Source of the DNA: Kutzneria sp. 744
GTDB lineage: Bacteria > Actinomycetota > Actinomycetes > Mycobacteriales > Pseudonocardiaceae
Direction of reading: 5' to 3'
Assembly: GCF_000568255.1 (NCBI RefSeq)
Contig: NZ_KK037166.1
Coordinates: 8,578,973 to 8,626,271, forward strand
DNA: 47,299 nt
Numbering within the stretch: position 1 is the stretch's first letter; the number at the start of each line of letters is the position of its first letter. Below are positions 7,963 through 17,839 of this stretch, piece after piece. The notes under the pieces were generated by a model. It saw nothing but the letters and a program-made list of their open reading frames with translations. It was not told the DNA's origin and searched no databases. A program made the position numbers and the translations under genes.

Positions 7963-8841
7963 TCACCCGGTGAGCAGTTCCCGGGCCAGCAGGGCGGTCT
8001 CGCCGGGGGTGCGGCCGACGGCGATGCCGGCGGCCTCCAGCGCGACCTTCTTGGCGGCGGCGGTGCCGGAGGAGCCGGAGACGATGGCGCCGGCGTGGCC
8101 CATGGTCTTGCCCTCGGGCGCGGTGAAGCCGGCGACGTAGCCGACGACGGGCTTGGTGACGTGCTGCTGCACGAAGGCGGCGGCCCGTTCCTCGGCGTCG
8201 CCGCCGATCTCGCCGATCATCACGATGAGCTCGGTCTCGGGATCGTCCTGGAACGCCCGCAGCGCGTCGATGTGGGTGGTGCCGACGATGGGGTCGCCGC
8301 CGATGCCGACGGCGGTGGAGCAGCCGAAGTCCCGCAGCTCGTGCATCAGCTGGTAGGTCAGCGTGCCGGACTTGGACACCACGCCGACCCGGCCGGGCTT
8401 GGTGATGTCGGCCGGAATGATGCCGGCGTTGCACTTGCCGGGGCTGATCACGCCGGGGCAGTTGGGCCCGATGATCCGGGTCCTGCTGCCGGCGGAGTGG
8501 GCCCAGAACGCGGCGGTGTCGTGCACCGGCACGCCCTCGGTGATCACGACGGCCAGCCCGATGCCGGCGTCGACGGCCTCGATCACGGCCGCCTTGACGA
8601 ACGGCGGCGGCACGAACAGCACCGACACGTCGGCGCCGGTGGCGGCCATGGCCTCGGCCACGCCGCCGAACACCGGCAGGGTCTTGCCCTCGACGGCCAA
8701 CGACTGCCCGGCCTTGCGGGCGTTGACGCCGCCGACGATGTTGGTGCCGGACCGCAGCATCCGTGCGGTGTGCTTGCTGCCCTCGGAGCCGGTCATGCCC
8801 TGCACGACAACCCGGCTGCCCTCGTCGATGAAGATCGCCAT
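7963..8841 (-). CDS. sucD: Succinyl-CoA synthetase-type ligase, alpha subunit
   Basis: This 292-residue protein has the CoA-binding Rossmann domain (GMTGSEG, residues 15-21) and the ligase domain with the phosphorylated active-site histidine in TMGHAGA (His249). Succinyl-CoA synthetase interconverts succinyl-CoA + (A/G)DP + Pi with succinate + (A/G)TP + CoA. The ATG lies 1 nt after the sucC stop. Its place in the oxalate island, divergent from the decarboxylase gene across operator site 2, suggests a dedicated role: oxalate-CoA ligation or regeneration of a CoA donor. The primary sequence does not prove a substrate change. It may also simply be the housekeeping enzyme. Confidence 0.9.
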   Translation of the reverse strand: MAIFIDEGSRVVVQGMTGSEGSKHTARMLRSGTNIVGGVNARKAGQSLAVEGKTLPVFGGVAEAMAATGADVSVLFVPPPFVKAAVIEAVDAGIGLAVVITEGVPVHDTAAFWAHSAGSRTRIIGPNCPGVISPGKCNAGIIPADITKPGRVGVVSKSGTLTYQLMHELRDFGCSTAVGIGGDPIVGTTHIDALRAFQDDPETELIVMIGEIGGDAEERAAAFVQQHVTKPVVGYVAGFTAPEGKTMGHAGAIVSGSSGTAAAKKVALEAAGIAVGRTPGETALLARELLTG

Positions 8842-8842
8842 G

Positions 8843-9973
8843 TCACGCTCCCTGCGCCGCGAGCCGGGCGGCGGTGCGCGCCGCGTCGTCCATCGTCTCC
8901 ACCATCGTCACGAGGGGATGCCCGGCCTCGACCAGGATCTCCCGCCCCCGCTTGACGTTGTTGCCGTCCAACCGCACCACCAGTGGCTTGGTGGCGCGAG
9001 AACCCAGCATTCCCAACGCCTGCAGGATGCCGTCGGCGACGGCGTCGCAGGCGGTGATGCCGCCGAACACGTTCACGAAGACGCTGCGAACGTCCGCGTC
9101 GCCGAGGATGATCTCCAGCCCGTCGGCCATCACCTGCGCCGACGCGCCGCCGCCGATGTCGAGGAAGTTCGCCGGGCCGGCCCCGCCGGCCTGGGCGACG
9201 ACGTCCAAAGTGGACATGACCAGCCCGGCGCCGTTGCCGATCACGCCGACGTCGCCGCTCAGCTTGACGTAGTTGAGTCCCTTGGCGTGCGCGGCCCGCT
9301 CCAGCGGGTCGGACACCTCGGTGCCGAACGGACGCTGAGCATGCCGGAACGAGGCGCTCTCGTCCAGGGTGACCTTGCCGTCCAGCGCGATGATCTCGCC
9401 GGATTCGGTGCGCACCAGCGGGTTCACCTCGACCAGGGTGCAGTCCTCGGCCACGAGCACGTCCCACAGCTTGACGATCACGTCGGCCGCCGCGGCCGGA
9501 AGTCCGGCCGCCAGGGCGATGTCGGCCGCCTGGCCCAGGTCCATGTCGACCACCGGCCGCCGCACCAGGGCGTCGGGCCGGGTGGCGGCGACCTCCTCGA
9601 TGTCCATGCCGCCCTCGGCCGAGGCCATCGCCAGCCACGTCCGGTTGGCGCGGTCCAGGAGAAAGGAGAAGTAGTACTCGTCGGCGATCGTGGACGCGGC
9701 GGTCACCAGCACCTTGTGCACGGTGTGCCCCTTGATGTCCATGCCGAGTATGGCCTCGGCGGCGGCCCGCGCCTCGGTGGGCGTCCGCGCCAGCTTGACG
9801 CCGCCGGCCTTGCCGCGGCCGCCGACCTTCACCTGGGCCTTGACCACGACCGGTCCGCCGATGTCCACGGCGGCGGCGTGGGCGCCCGCGGCGGTGCTGG
9901 TCACCTCGCCCGGTGGCACCGGCACACCGTGACGGGCGAACAGATCCCTGGCCTCGTGTTCGAACAGATCCAA
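8843..9973 (-). CDS. sucC: Succinyl-CoA synthetase-type ligase, beta subunit
   Basis: This 376-residue beta subunit has an ATP-grasp domain ([20 protein letters not shown], residues about 42-61), the Mg/nucleotide residues in LVEVNPL and the CoA-ligase half with [12 protein letters not shown] and FVNVFGGIT. The start is TTG 9973, giving [20 protein letters not shown], the canonical SucC N-terminus. CAGGAGGG lies 7 nt upstream; the frame is open further but upstream codons look random. It pairs with sucD (1-nt gap). The operon begins about 170 bp from operator site 2, shared with the divergent decarboxylase gene. Confidence 0.9.
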   Translation of the reverse strand: MDLFEHEARDLFARHGVPVPPGEVTSTAAGAHAAAVDIGGPVVVKAQVKVGGRGKAGGVKLARTPTEARAAAEAILGMDIKGHTVHKVLVTAASTIADEYYFSFLLDRANRTWLAMASAEGGMDIEEVAATRPDALVRRPVVDMDLGQAADIALAAGLPAAAADVIVKLWDVLVAEDCTLVEVNPLVRTESGEIIALDGKVTLDESASFRHAQRPFGTEVSDPLERAAHAKGLNYVKLSGDVGVIGNGAGLVMSTLDVVAQAGGAGPANFLDIGGGASAQVMADGLEIILGDADVRSVFVNVFGGITACDAVADGILQALGMLGSRATKPLVVRLDGNNVKRGREILVEAGHPLVTMVETMDDAARTAARLAAQGA

Positions 9974-10142
9974 CGTGCGGCCCTCCTGGAGAACTCGCGC
10001 GGGGTGGCTGGGGGCCGGCCGGGGTCTTCCGCCCTGTGGATTTTTCCCTCGGGCTGGGCTTTCCCCTGGGCGCCAAGATCGCGAAATCTTCTCGACTTGC
10101 TCTGGACACCGGGCCGGAACAGGCGTAAGCATATGCCTACTC

Positions 10143-10159
10143 CATATCGTATGCAATCT
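10143..10159. promoter_or_regulatory. Operator site 2 between sucC and the decarboxylase gene
   Basis: CATATCGTATG (10143-10153) overlaps ATCGTATGCAATCT (10146-10159), a 12/14 match to the island motif. It is followed by CTACAGTGCAG (10158-10168), which recurs in inverted form at site 5. An extra palindrome GCATATGC lies at 10130-10137. The site is 35 nt upstream of the decarboxylase start codon. Confidence 0.65.
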
Positions 10160-10193
10160 ACAGTGCAGCGGAGCCGGCGAGGAGTTGACCAGC

Positions 10194-11918
10194 ATGGTGG
10201 GAACAGAACCCGTGGTAGACAGCCAGACGGCGAACGGATCCGCCCCCGCGCCCCAGATGATCACCGGTGGCCATCTCGTCGCGAAGGCGCTCAAGGCCGA
10301 GGGCATCGACACGATATTCACCCTGTGCGGCGGGCACATCATCGATATCTACGACGGATGCGTCGACGAGGGCATCAAGGTCATCGACGTCCGCCACGAG
10401 CAGGTCGCCGCGCACGCCGCCGACGGGTACGCCCGCGTGACGGGCACGCCGGGCTGCGCAGTGGTCACCGCGGGCCCGGGCACGACGAACGCGGTCACCG
10501 GCGTGGCCAACGCCTTCCGCGCGGAGAGCCCGATGCTGCTCATCGGCGGCCAGGGAGCCCTGACGCAGCACAAGATGGGCTCACTGCAGGACTTGCCGCA
10601 CGTCGACATGATGAACCCGATCACCAAGTTCTCCGCCACGGTGCCGGACACGGCCCGGGCGGCGGACATGGTGTCGATGGCGTTCCGGGAGGCCCTCAAC
10701 GGCGCGCCCGGCCCGTCGTACCTGGAGATCCCGCGCGACGTGCTGGACGGCAAGGTGCCGGTGGAGAAGGCCCGCGTGCCGCAGGCCGGCCGCTACCGCG
10801 CCTCGACCCGGCAGGCCGGCGACCCCGAGGCGGTGGAGAAGCTCGCGGACCTGTTGGTGCACGCCAAAAAGCCGGCGATCCTGCTCGGCAGCCAGGTCTG
10901 GACGACGCGGGGCACCAACGCGGCCATCGACCTGGTGCGCAACCTCAACATCCCGGCCTTCATGAACGGCGCCGCCCGCGGCTCGCTGCCGCCCGGCGAC
11001 CCGCACCACCTCCAGCTGTCGCGCCGCTACGCCTTCGACAACGCCGACGTGATCGTCATCGTCGGCACCCCGTTCGACTTCCGGATGGGTTACGGGCGAA
11101 GGCTTTCCACCAAGGCGACCGTGGTGCAGATCGACCTGGACTACCGCACCGTCGGCAAGAACCGGGACATCGACCTCGGCATCGTCGGCGACGCCGGCCT
11201 GATCCTGGCCTCGGTCACCGCCGCCGCCTCCGGCCGGGTCGACAACGGCGCGACCGGCCGCAAGCCGTGGCTGGAGGAGCTGCACAAGGTCGAGGACCAG
11301 GCGCGGCAGAAGCGGTTGCCGCAGCTGCACTCCGACGCCAACCCGATCCACCCGTACCGGCTGATGCACGAGATCAACCAGTTCATCACCGAGGACTCCA
11401 TCTACGTCGGCGACGGCGGCGACATCGTCACCTTCTCCGGCCAGGTGCTGCAGCCCCGCTCGCCCGGCCACTGGATGGACCCGGGCCCGCTGGGCACGCT
11501 CGGCGTCGGCATCTCCTTCGTGATGGCGGCCAAGCTGGCCCGGCCCGACAAGGAGGTCGTCGCGCTGTTCGGCGACGGCGCGTTCTCCATGACCGGCTGG
11601 GACTTCGAGACGCTGGTCCGCTTCAACCTGCCGTTCGTGGGCATCGTCGGCAACAACTCGTCGATGAACCAGATCCGCTACGGCCAGGCCCAGAAGTACG
11701 GCCTGGCCAGGGAACGCGTCGGCAACACGCTGGGCGACGTGCGCTACAGCGAGTTCGCCAAGATGCTCGGCGGCTACGGCGAGGAGGTGCGCGACCCGGC
11801 CGACATCGGCCCGGCGCTGCTGCGCGCCCGCGAGTCCGGCCTGCCGTCGCTGATCAACGTCTGGGTCGACCCGGACGCGTACGCCCCCGGAACCATGAAC
11901 CAGACCATGTACAAGTGA
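10194..11918 (+). CDS. oxc: ThDP-dependent decarboxylase/lyase, probable oxalyl-CoA decarboxylase
   Basis: This 574-residue enzyme belongs to the acetolactate synthase/2-hydroxyacyl-CoA lyase/oxalyl-CoA decarboxylase family. The cofactor-activating Glu is in RHEQ (Glu69). The ThDP/Mg motif runs from GDG (460-462) to NN (487-488). ATG 10194 follows AGGAG. The position directly before frc indicates oxalyl-CoA to formyl-CoA + CO2. From memory, the N-terminal half ([15 protein letters not shown]) is closer to mycobacterial IlvG and 2-hydroxyacyl-CoA lyases than to Oxalobacter Oxc. The Oxc SSER-type active-site loop is replaced by [12 protein letters not shown]. It may be a non-orthologous decarboxylase or a lyase joining formyl-CoA to a carbonyl. 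Family high confidence, exact reaction moderate. Confidence 0.75.
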   Translation: MVGTEPVVDSQTANGSAPAPQMITGGHLVAKALKAEGIDTIFTLCGGHIIDIYDGCVDEGIKVIDVRHEQVAAHAADGYARVTGTPGCAVVTAGPGTTNAVTGVANAFRAESPMLLIGGQGALTQHKMGSLQDLPHVDMMNPITKFSATVPDTARAADMVSMAFREALNGAPGPSYLEIPRDVLDGKVPVEKARVPQAGRYRASTRQAGDPEAVEKLADLLVHAKKPAILLGSQVWTTRGTNAAIDLVRNLNIPAFMNGAARGSLPPGDPHHLQLSRRYAFDNADVIVIVGTPFDFRMGYGRRLSTKATVVQIDLDYRTVGKNRDIDLGIVGDAGLILASVTAAASGRVDNGATGRKPWLEELHKVEDQARQKRLPQLHSDANPIHPYRLMHEINQFITEDSIYVGDGGDIVTFSGQVLQPRSPGHWMDPGPLGTLGVGISFVMAAKLARPDKEVVALFGDGAFSMTGWDFETLVRFNLPFVGIVGNNSSMNQIRYGQAQKYGLARERVGNTLGDVRYSEFAKMLGGYGEEVRDPADIGPALLRARESGLPSLINVWVDPDAYAPGTMNQTMYK

Positions 11919-11932
11919 GTTCGGGAGTCGCT

Positions 11933-13162
11933 ATGGGCAAGGCGCTGGAGGGCGTGCGCGTCCTCGACATGACCCACGTGCAGTCCGGTCCGTCGTCCAC
12001 CCAGCTGCTGGCCTGGCTGGGCGCGGACGTGATCAAGCTGGAGACGCCGGGCCGCGGGGACATCACCCGCGGCCAGCTCCGGGACATCCCGGGCGAGGAC
12101 AGCCTCTACTTCACCATGTTGAACTCCAACAAGCGCAGCATCACGCTCAACATGAAGAGCGAGGACGGCGCCAGGATCTTCGGCCAGCTGGTGTCCGATG
12201 TGGACATCCTGGTGGAGAACTTCGGGCCGGGCGTGATCGACCGCTTCGGCTTCTCCTGGGAGAAGCTGGCCGAGCTCAACCCGCGGCTGATCTACGCCTC
12301 CATCAAGGGTTTCGGCCCCGGGCGCTACGCCGACTTCAAGGCCTACGAGGTGATCGCGCAGGCCATGGGCGGCTCGATGAGCACCACCGGCTTCGAGGAG
12401 GGCCCGCCCACCGCGACCGGCGCCCAGATCGGCGACTCCGGCACCGGCATCCACCTGGTGGCCGCGATCCTGGCCGCGCTGTACCAGCGCACCAACTCCG
12501 GCCGTGGGCAGCGGGTGCAGGTGGCCATGCAGGACGCGGTGCTCAACCTGTGCCGGGTCAAGCTGCGCGACCAGCAGCGCCTGGTCCACGGACCGTTGGG
12601 GGAGTACCCGAACGAGAGCTTCGGCGACGAGGTTCCCCGTTCCGGCAACGCTTCCGGCGGCGGGCAGCCGGGCTGGGCGGTGCGCTGCGCGCCCGGCGGC
12701 CCCAACGACTACATCTACGTGATCATCCAGCCGCCCGGCTGGCGGCCGATCACCGAGCTGATCGGCAAGCCGGAGCTGGCCGACGACCCGCAGTGGGCGA
12801 CGCCGGAGGCGCGACTGTCCAAGTTGGACAAGGTGTTCGCGATGGTCGAGGACTGGACCAGCAACCTCACCAAGTGGGACGTCATGGAGCAGCTCAACGC
12901 GGTCAACGTGCCGTGCGGGCCGATTCTGTCGACCAAGGAGCTCATCGAGGACGAGACGCTGGCCGAGCTGGGCTCCGTGGTCGAGGTGGCGCACCCGGGC
13001 CGCGGCACGTACAAGACGGTCGGCTGCCCGCTCAAGCTGTCGGACTCGCCGGTGGACATCACCCGCTCGCCGCTGCTGGGCGAGCACAACGCCGAGGTGC
13101 TCGGCGACCTGGGCTACGGACCCGACCAGCTGGAGCGGCTGCGCGCCGCCGGCGTGATCTGA
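11933..13162 (+). CDS. frc: Formyl-CoA:oxalate CoA-transferase
   Basis: This 409-residue class III CoA-transferase moves CoA from formyl-CoA to oxalate, giving oxalyl-CoA and formate. It matches Oxalobacter Frc through its length: [16 protein letters not shown] at the N-terminus, [14 protein letters not shown], the catalytic Asp in GDSGTG (Asp168, equivalent of Asp169), [18 protein letters not shown] and the glycine loop [11 protein letters not shown] that covers the aspartyl-CoA intermediate. This separates it from generic CaiB/BaiF proteins. The gene starts 14 nt after the decarboxylase gene behind GGGAG, so the two form an operon. Confidence 0.93.
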   Translation: MGKALEGVRVLDMTHVQSGPSSTQLLAWLGADVIKLETPGRGDITRGQLRDIPGEDSLYFTMLNSNKRSITLNMKSEDGARIFGQLVSDVDILVENFGPGVIDRFGFSWEKLAELNPRLIYASIKGFGPGRYADFKAYEVIAQAMGGSMSTTGFEEGPPTATGAQIGDSGTGIHLVAAILAALYQRTNSGRGQRVQVAMQDAVLNLCRVKLRDQQRLVHGPLGEYPNESFGDEVPRSGNASGGGQPGWAVRCAPGGPNDYIYVIIQPPGWRPITELIGKPELADDPQWATPEARLSKLDKVFAMVEDWTSNLTKWDVMEQLNAVNVPCGPILSTKELIEDETLAELGSVVEVAHPGRGTYKTVGCPLKLSDSPVDITRSPLLGEHNAEVLGDLGYGPDQLERLRAAGVI

Positions 13163-13172
13163 GGATGGGCGC

Positions 13173-13253
13173 ATGAGCGAGCTTGCGAGCGAATCATTCA
13201 CCACGGAACATCCGCGAACGCGGACACCGAGCGCCAGCGAGGTGCCGCAGTGA
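13173..13253 (+). CDS. 26-codon coupled micro-ORF, copy 1 of an interspersed element
   Basis: The ATG at 13173 opens a 26-residue frame that begins MSELASES and ends PSASEVPQ. Its TGA overlaps the GTG of the next gene (GTGA). A second frame of exactly the same length, beginning VTELAREP and ending PSASEVGL, sits at 22471-22551 in the same kind of junction. The ends are conserved in DNA (GAGCTTGCGAG and CCGAGCGCNAGCGAGGTG) while the middle differs. It is either a short mobile/REP-like element that keeps frame or a coupling peptide; no function is known to me. Confidence 0.4.
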   Translation: MSELASESFTTEHPRTRTPSASEVPQ

Positions 13254-15388
13254 CGAACTACGACCGCGAGGCGGTCCAGAAGGTGCTGGCGCAGGTCGCG
13301 GCGGACGGCCGCGACTCGCTGACCGCGCCCGAGGGCAAGATCGTCTGCGACGCGTACGGCATCGCCACGCCCGACGAGGGCCTGGCCACCGACTCCGAGC
13401 AGGCGGTGGAGCTGGCCGAGCGGATGGGCTTCCCGGTGGTGCTCAAGATCGTGTCGCCGGACATCCTGCACAAGACCGAGGCCGGCGGCGTGTTGGTCGG
13501 CATGTCCGACGCCGCCCAGGTGGCGCACGGATTCCGCACCATCACGGCCAATGCCAAGATCTACGACCCGAACGCCAGGATCCTCGGCATCCAGGTGCAG
13601 CAGATGCTGCCGGCCGGGCAGGAGGTCATCGTCGGCGCGACCACCGACCAGACCTTCGGCAAGATCGTGGCCTTCGGCCTCGGCGGTGTGCTGGTCGAGG
13701 TGCTCAAGGACGTCACCTTCCGGCTGGCGCCGACGGATCGCTCGCAGGCGATGTCCATGATCGACGGCATCGCCGCGGCCGAGATCCTGCGCGGCGTGCG
13801 CGGCGCGGAGCCGGCCGACCGGGAGGCCATCGCCGACCTGATCACCCGGGTTTCCGACCTGGTCACGGATTTTCCGCAGCTGTCCGAAGTGGACCTCAAC
13901 CCGGTGCTGGCCACGCCGACCGGCGCGACCGCGGTGGACGTGCGGGTGCTGGTCGACGCCGATGCGGCCGCCGAGCCGTTCCGGTTCTCCCAGCAGGAGA
14001 TCCTGGCCGCGATGAACCGGATCATGAAGCCGGCCGCGGTGGCGGTGATCGGGGCGTCGGCCGAGGACGGCAAGATCGGCAACTCGGTGATGAAGAACCT
14101 GGTCAACGGCGGCTACCGCGGGGAGATCTACCCGATCAACCCGAAGGCCACGGAGATCCTGGAGCGCAAGGCCTTCGCCAGCATCGGCGACGTCCCCGGC
14201 GACGTGGACGTGGCGGTGTTCGCCATCCCGGCCAAGTTCGTGCCGCAGGCCCTCAAAGAGGTCGGCGAGAAGGGGGTCGCCGGCGCGATCCTCATCCCGT
14301 CCGGCTTCGGCGAGACCGGCAACCACGAGCTGCAGGACGAGATCGTGAGGATCGCTCGTGAGCACGATGTGCGCATCCTCGGGCCGAACATCTACGGCTA
14401 CTACTACACGCCGGAGCACCTGTCGGCGACGTTCTGCACGCCGTACGACGTGCAGGGCGGGGTGGCGCTGTCCTCGCAGAGCGGCGGCATCGGCATGGCC
14501 ATCCTCGGCTTCAGCCGGTCGGCCCAGATGGGCGTGTCGGCGATCGTCGGCGTCGGCAACAAGGCCGACATCGACGAGGACGACCTGCTGACGTTCTTCG
14601 AGCACGACGACAACACCAACCTGATCGCCATGCACCTGGAGGACCTCAAGGACGGCCGGTCCTTCGCCGAGACGGCCAAGCGGGTCTCCAGGACCAAGCC
14701 GATCGTGGTGCTCAAGGCCGGCCGCACGGCGCAGGGCGCCAAGGCGGCCAGCTCCCACACGGGGGCGTTGGCCGGCAACGACAAGGTCTACGACGACATC
14801 CTGCGGCAGAGCGGCGTCATCCGGGCGCCGGGCCTGGACGACATGCTGGAGTACGCCCGCGGCGTGCCGCTGCTGCCGACCCCCAAGGGCGAGAACATCG
14901 TGATCATCACCGGCGCCGGCGGCTCGGGTGTGCTGCTGTCGGACGCCTGCGTGGACAACGGCCTCACGCTGATGTCCATTCCGGAGGATCTGGACAGGTC
15001 CTTCCGGGAGTACATCCCGCCGTTCGGCGCGGCCGGCAATCCCGTCGACATCACCGGCGGCGAACCGCCGTCGACCTATCGCAACACCATCGCGCTCGGC
15101 CTGGCCGACGAGCGGGTGCACGCGCTGATCCTGGGCTACTGGCACACCATCGTCACGCCGCCCATGGTCTTCGCCAGGCTCGTCGTCGACGTGGTCGAGC
15201 AGTACCGGGAACACGGCATCCACAAGCCGGTCGTGGCGTCGCTGTCGGGCGACGTCGAGGTGGAGGAAGCCGCCGAGTTCCTGTACCGCCACGGGATCGT
15301 GGCCTACCCGTACACCACGGAGAAGCCCGTGGCCGTGCTCGGCGCGAAGTACCGCTGGGCCCGAGAAGCAGGTCTTCTGGAGGGCTGA
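13250..15388 (+). CDS. Fused ADP-forming acyl-CoA synthetase (beta-alpha order)
   Basis: This 712-residue NDP-forming acyl-CoA synthetase has the ATP-grasp (beta-like) region first (about 1-240; VVLKIVSPDILHKTEAGGV and EVDLNPV). The CoA-binding and ligase (alpha-like) regions follow from about 255 (AVIGASAEDGKIGNSVMKNL; catalytic phosphohistidine His503 in SSHTGALAG). The family makes or uses acyl-CoA with ATP/ADP + Pi. In this operon it could activate oxalate to oxalyl-CoA to prime the Frc cycle. It could also run in reverse on formyl-CoA to save ATP. GTG 13250 overlaps the micro-ORF stop, so translation depends on that short frame. Substrate is inferred from context only. Confidence 0.85.
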   Translation: MTNYDREAVQKVLAQVAADGRDSLTAPEGKIVCDAYGIATPDEGLATDSEQAVELAERMGFPVVLKIVSPDILHKTEAGGVLVGMSDAAQVAHGFRTITANAKIYDPNARILGIQVQQMLPAGQEVIVGATTDQTFGKIVAFGLGGVLVEVLKDVTFRLAPTDRSQAMSMIDGIAAAEILRGVRGAEPADREAIADLITRVSDLVTDFPQLSEVDLNPVLATPTGATAVDVRVLVDADAAAEPFRFSQQEILAAMNRIMKPAAVAVIGASAEDGKIGNSVMKNLVNGGYRGEIYPINPKATEILERKAFASIGDVPGDVDVAVFAIPAKFVPQALKEVGEKGVAGAILIPSGFGETGNHELQDEIVRIAREHDVRILGPNIYGYYYTPEHLSATFCTPYDVQGGVALSSQSGGIGMAILGFSRSAQMGVSAIVGVGNKADIDEDDLLTFFEHDDNTNLIAMHLEDLKDGRSFAETAKRVSRTKPIVVLKAGRTAQGAKAASSHTGALAGNDKVYDDILRQSGVIRAPGLDDMLEYARGVPLLPTPKGENIVIITGAGGSGVLLSDACVDNGLTLMSIPEDLDRSFREYIPPFGAAGNPVDITGGEPPSTYRNTIALGLADERVHALILGYWHTIVTPPMVFARLVVDVVEQYREHGIHKPVVASLSGDVEVEEAAEFLYRHGIVAYPYTTEKPVAVLGAKYRWAREAGLLEG

Positions 15389-15511
15389 CTTTCAGCCGGT
15401 TTGGAGGCATGATGCCGGTCCAGACTTAGCCGCTTTCACTCGTGATCTGAGACGCCTTCGGAGGGACACACAGGGGAACTGGGGACTCGCAAAGACGCGA
15501 AAGAGGCTCTG

Positions 15512-16894
15512 ATGACCACAAGTTCCACCAGTTACAGGGAGTTGACTGACGACAACGGCAGGGTCTACCGGATCGGCGAGAGTCCCCGGGACCTCATGGG
15601 GCGATCCCGATCCTGGATGGTCTGGCTGCCGTGGATCGCGATGATCGCGGTGAGCGTCTACGAGTACGGCTGGGGCGCCGTGGTCAAGACGTTGCAGCAG
15701 AAGAACGGTTGGACGCTGACCGAGGTGTTCTGGTTGGCGACGGTGTGGGCGGTCTTCCAGGCCGCCATCGCGTTCCCCGCGGGACGCTTACGTGAGCGCA
15801 ACGTGGTCTCGGCCCGGTCGGCAATGTTGTTGGGCGCGGCATTGTCGGGCGTCGGCTACTTCACCATCGCGTTCAGTGGCAACCTCGGGCTGGCGTTTCT
15901 CGGTTACTCGGTCTGCGGCGGCATCGGCGCGGGCCTCGTGTACGCCACGTGCATCAACATGGTCGGCAAGTGGTACCCGGAGAAGCGCGGTGCGCGGACC
16001 GGATTCGTCAACGGCGGCTTCGCCTACGGTGCGGTGCCGTTCATCTACATCTTCAGTGCGGTGCTCACGCCGGCCAGCACGACCCTGATCCTGTCCCTGA
16101 TCGGCGTGTACATGCTGATCGTGGTCGTGTTCTGCGGGCTGATGTTCCGGGATCCGCCGAAGAACTGGTGGCCCGAGCACATCGACCCGAAGGAATGGTC
16201 GCGCAACACCAAGACGAACAAGAGCCTGGCCAAGAACCCGCCCGCGGTGCGGCAGTTCACGCCGGGGGAGGCGATCCGCAGCGGCATGCTGCCGCTGATG
16301 TGGGTCTCGCTGGTGATCATCGGCGGGGTGTCGCTGTTCGGGATCAACTTCCAGGTCCAGTTCGCCACGGCCAGCCACTTCGGGCCGTTCGTGGCGGCGT
16401 CGTCGGCCGGCGTGCTGTCCATCGTGAACGGAACCGGCCGGGCCCTCGTCGGCTGGCTGTCCGACCACATCGGACGCCGGCAGACGCTCACCCTGGTGCT
16501 GGTGATCGCCGGCATCGCGCAGTTCGGCCTGGTCTACTCGGGCAACACGGAGAACATCGCCCTGTTCATGGTGTTCGCGTTCCTGGTCGGCTTCGGCGGC
16601 GGCGCTTTCTACCCGCTGTTCGCCGCCCTGGTGCCGGACTACTTCGGTGAGAACTACAACGCCACCAACTACGGCCTGGTGTACAGCGCCAAGCTCGTGG
16701 GCGGTGTCGGCGGCGGCGGTCTCGGCGCCATGGTGGTCTCGAGCTGGGGTTACACCGGCGCGTACGTGCTGGCCGGCTGCATCGCGCTCGTCGCGGCCGG
16801 TCTGACGTTGTTCCTGCACCAGCCGGGACATCCGAAGTCCAAGACCACGGTGTCGGCCGCGGCCTCGGGCTTCGGCGCCCCAACCACCGCCTAG
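15512..16894 (+). CDS. Oxalate/formate antiporter-type MFS transporter
   Basis: This 460-residue, 12-helix MFS protein is of the OxlT branch, expected to exchange oxalate for formate or to import oxalate at the plasma membrane. Landmarks: the cytoplasmic N-terminus with RVYRIGES, RDPPKNWWP in the central loop, GTGRALVGWLSDHIGRR (its Arg may correspond to OxlT Arg272) and NYGLVYSAK in TM11 (Lys394, probably equivalent to OxlT Lys355). The C-terminal tail is hydrophilic. A 123-bp gap separates it from the acyl-CoA synthetase gene, with no clear operator motif, so read-through from the decarboxylase promoter is likely. It is the better oxalate-carrier candidate of the two paralogues. Confidence 0.85.
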   Translation: MTTSSTSYRELTDDNGRVYRIGESPRDLMGRSRSWMVWLPWIAMIAVSVYEYGWGAVVKTLQQKNGWTLTEVFWLATVWAVFQAAIAFPAGRLRERNVVSARSAMLLGAALSGVGYFTIAFSGNLGLAFLGYSVCGGIGAGLVYATCINMVGKWYPEKRGARTGFVNGGFAYGAVPFIYIFSAVLTPASTTLILSLIGVYMLIVVVFCGLMFRDPPKNWWPEHIDPKEWSRNTKTNKSLAKNPPAVRQFTPGEAIRSGMLPLMWVSLVIIGGVSLFGINFQVQFATASHFGPFVAASSAGVLSIVNGTGRALVGWLSDHIGRRQTLTLVLVIAGIAQFGLVYSGNTENIALFMVFAFLVGFGGGAFYPLFAALVPDYFGENYNATNYGLVYSAKLVGGVGGGGLGAMVVSSWGYTGAYVLAGCIALVAAGLTLFLHQPGHPKSKTTVSAAASGFGAPTTA

Positions 16895-16903
16895 CGGCCC
16901 GTT

Positions 16904-16925
16904 CCCGATCAGCTGTTCGATCGGG
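16904..16925. terminator. Hairpin between convergent transporter and gntR genes
   Basis: CCCGATC (16904-16910) and GATCGGG (16919-16925) form a perfect 7-bp stem with an 8-nt loop. It contains the gntR stop codon and lies 9 nt after the transporter stop, so it can serve both directions. Confidence 0.55.
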
Positions 16926-17655
16926 TCTGGGCTTGACGCTCCTCGTGGTAGGCCAGCCGGGTTCGTTCCGTGTGGACGGTCATGATCCGGCTGGCCTGCT
17001 CCGCGTCGCCGGCGGCGATGGCTTGGATCAGCTGCTCGTGCTCGCCCCAGGCGTCTTCTCCCCGTGGGCGGGCGATGGGCGTGTAGTACCAGCGGACCCT
17101 GCGGTCGACCAGACCGATCAGCTCGGCCAGCACCGCGTTGCCCGACAGGTTCGTGATGAACGCGTGCAGCGAGGCGTTCGCGGTGACCAGGCGGTCCACG
17201 TCGTCCGCCGCCAGCGCGTCCACACCTTCGCGCTGGAGCTCCCAGAGCTGCTCGACGTCCTGTTCGCCGGCGTGCTCGGCGGCCAACCGCGCGGAGTGCG
17301 TCTCCAGCACGCTGCGCACGCTGAGCAGCTGGTCGGCCTCCTGTTCGGTCGGCGTGTGCACGAAGGCGCCCTGGGCAGGTCGCAGATCCACCCAGCCTTC
17401 GGTCTGAAGTCGTTGCAGCGCCTCGCGAACGGGCTGGCGGCTGACCCCCAGGTACTCCGCGAGCTCGATCTCGACGAGGTGCTGTCCGGGTTGGAGGGTG
17501 CGGTTGACGATCAGTTCGATGAGGGCCTCGTAGACGGCCTGGCGCAGCGGGGCGGGGCGCTCCACCTTGCGGCCGGCCGCTTCGCCGAGCGTGCCGCGGG
17601 TCGCCCGGCGTCGGTTGACCGCTCCGCCGGGGAACGGTGTCGCGGGCTCGCTCAC
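16909..17655 (-). CDS. GntR-family (FadR/FCD) regulator, probable master regulator of the oxalate island
   Basis: This 248-residue protein has a winged HTH at about residues 40-105 (LAEYLGVSRQPVREALQRLQ) and an all-helical FCD ligand domain with the expected metal-binding His residues (SLHAFI, WGEHEQLI, MTVHTERT). FCD regulators usually bind a carboxylate through the metal and release DNA on binding it, which fits oxalate, formate or glyoxylate. It is divergent from the PanE-like gene. Island-motif copies lie in its own promoter region (17704-17717, weak) and near the neighbour (17840-17856), so it is probably autoregulated. A typical FCD operator is a short TGTATNCA-like dyad, as found here. 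Confidence 0.9.
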   Translation of the reverse strand: MSEPATPFPGGAVNRRRATRGTLGEAAGRKVERPAPLRQAVYEALIELIVNRTLQPGQHLVEIELAEYLGVSRQPVREALQRLQTEGWVDLRPAQGAFVHTPTEQEADQLLSVRSVLETHSARLAAEHAGEQDVEQLWELQREGVDALAADDVDRLVTANASLHAFITNLSGNAVLAELIGLVDRRVRWYYTPIARPRGEDAWGEHEQLIQAIAAGDAEQASRIMTVHTERTRLAYHEERQAQTRSNS

Positions 17656-17703
17656 CTGGTGCCTCCTTGAGCAAACGGGATCGATGCTTAAAGGTTACAG
17701 AAT

Positions 17704-17717
17704 TTCGTATGCAAAAG
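17704..17717. promoter_or_regulatory. Operator site 3 (weak) upstream of gntR
   Basis: TTCGTATGCAAAAG shares the CGTATGCAA core with site 2 and lies about 50 nt from the gntR start in AT-rich sequence. It is the poorest match of the five and could be an autoregulatory half site. Confidence 0.4.
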
Positions 17718-17839
17718 ACACTCCTCGTGGGACGGGTCACCTTGAGTGCTCATAGTACCGCAAATCGTGCACACAGGGCAATCAACCTGCTACCGAACGT
17801 AACACTCGCGCAGGGGTACCGTCGAACGTCGTTAGATCG

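Noticed and set aside
11774-15292. 1,172-codon minus-strand frame
   Set aside because: It is the antisense shadow of frc and the acyl-CoA synthetase gene, both with strong motifs; the translation is His/Asp/Arg-rich without domains.
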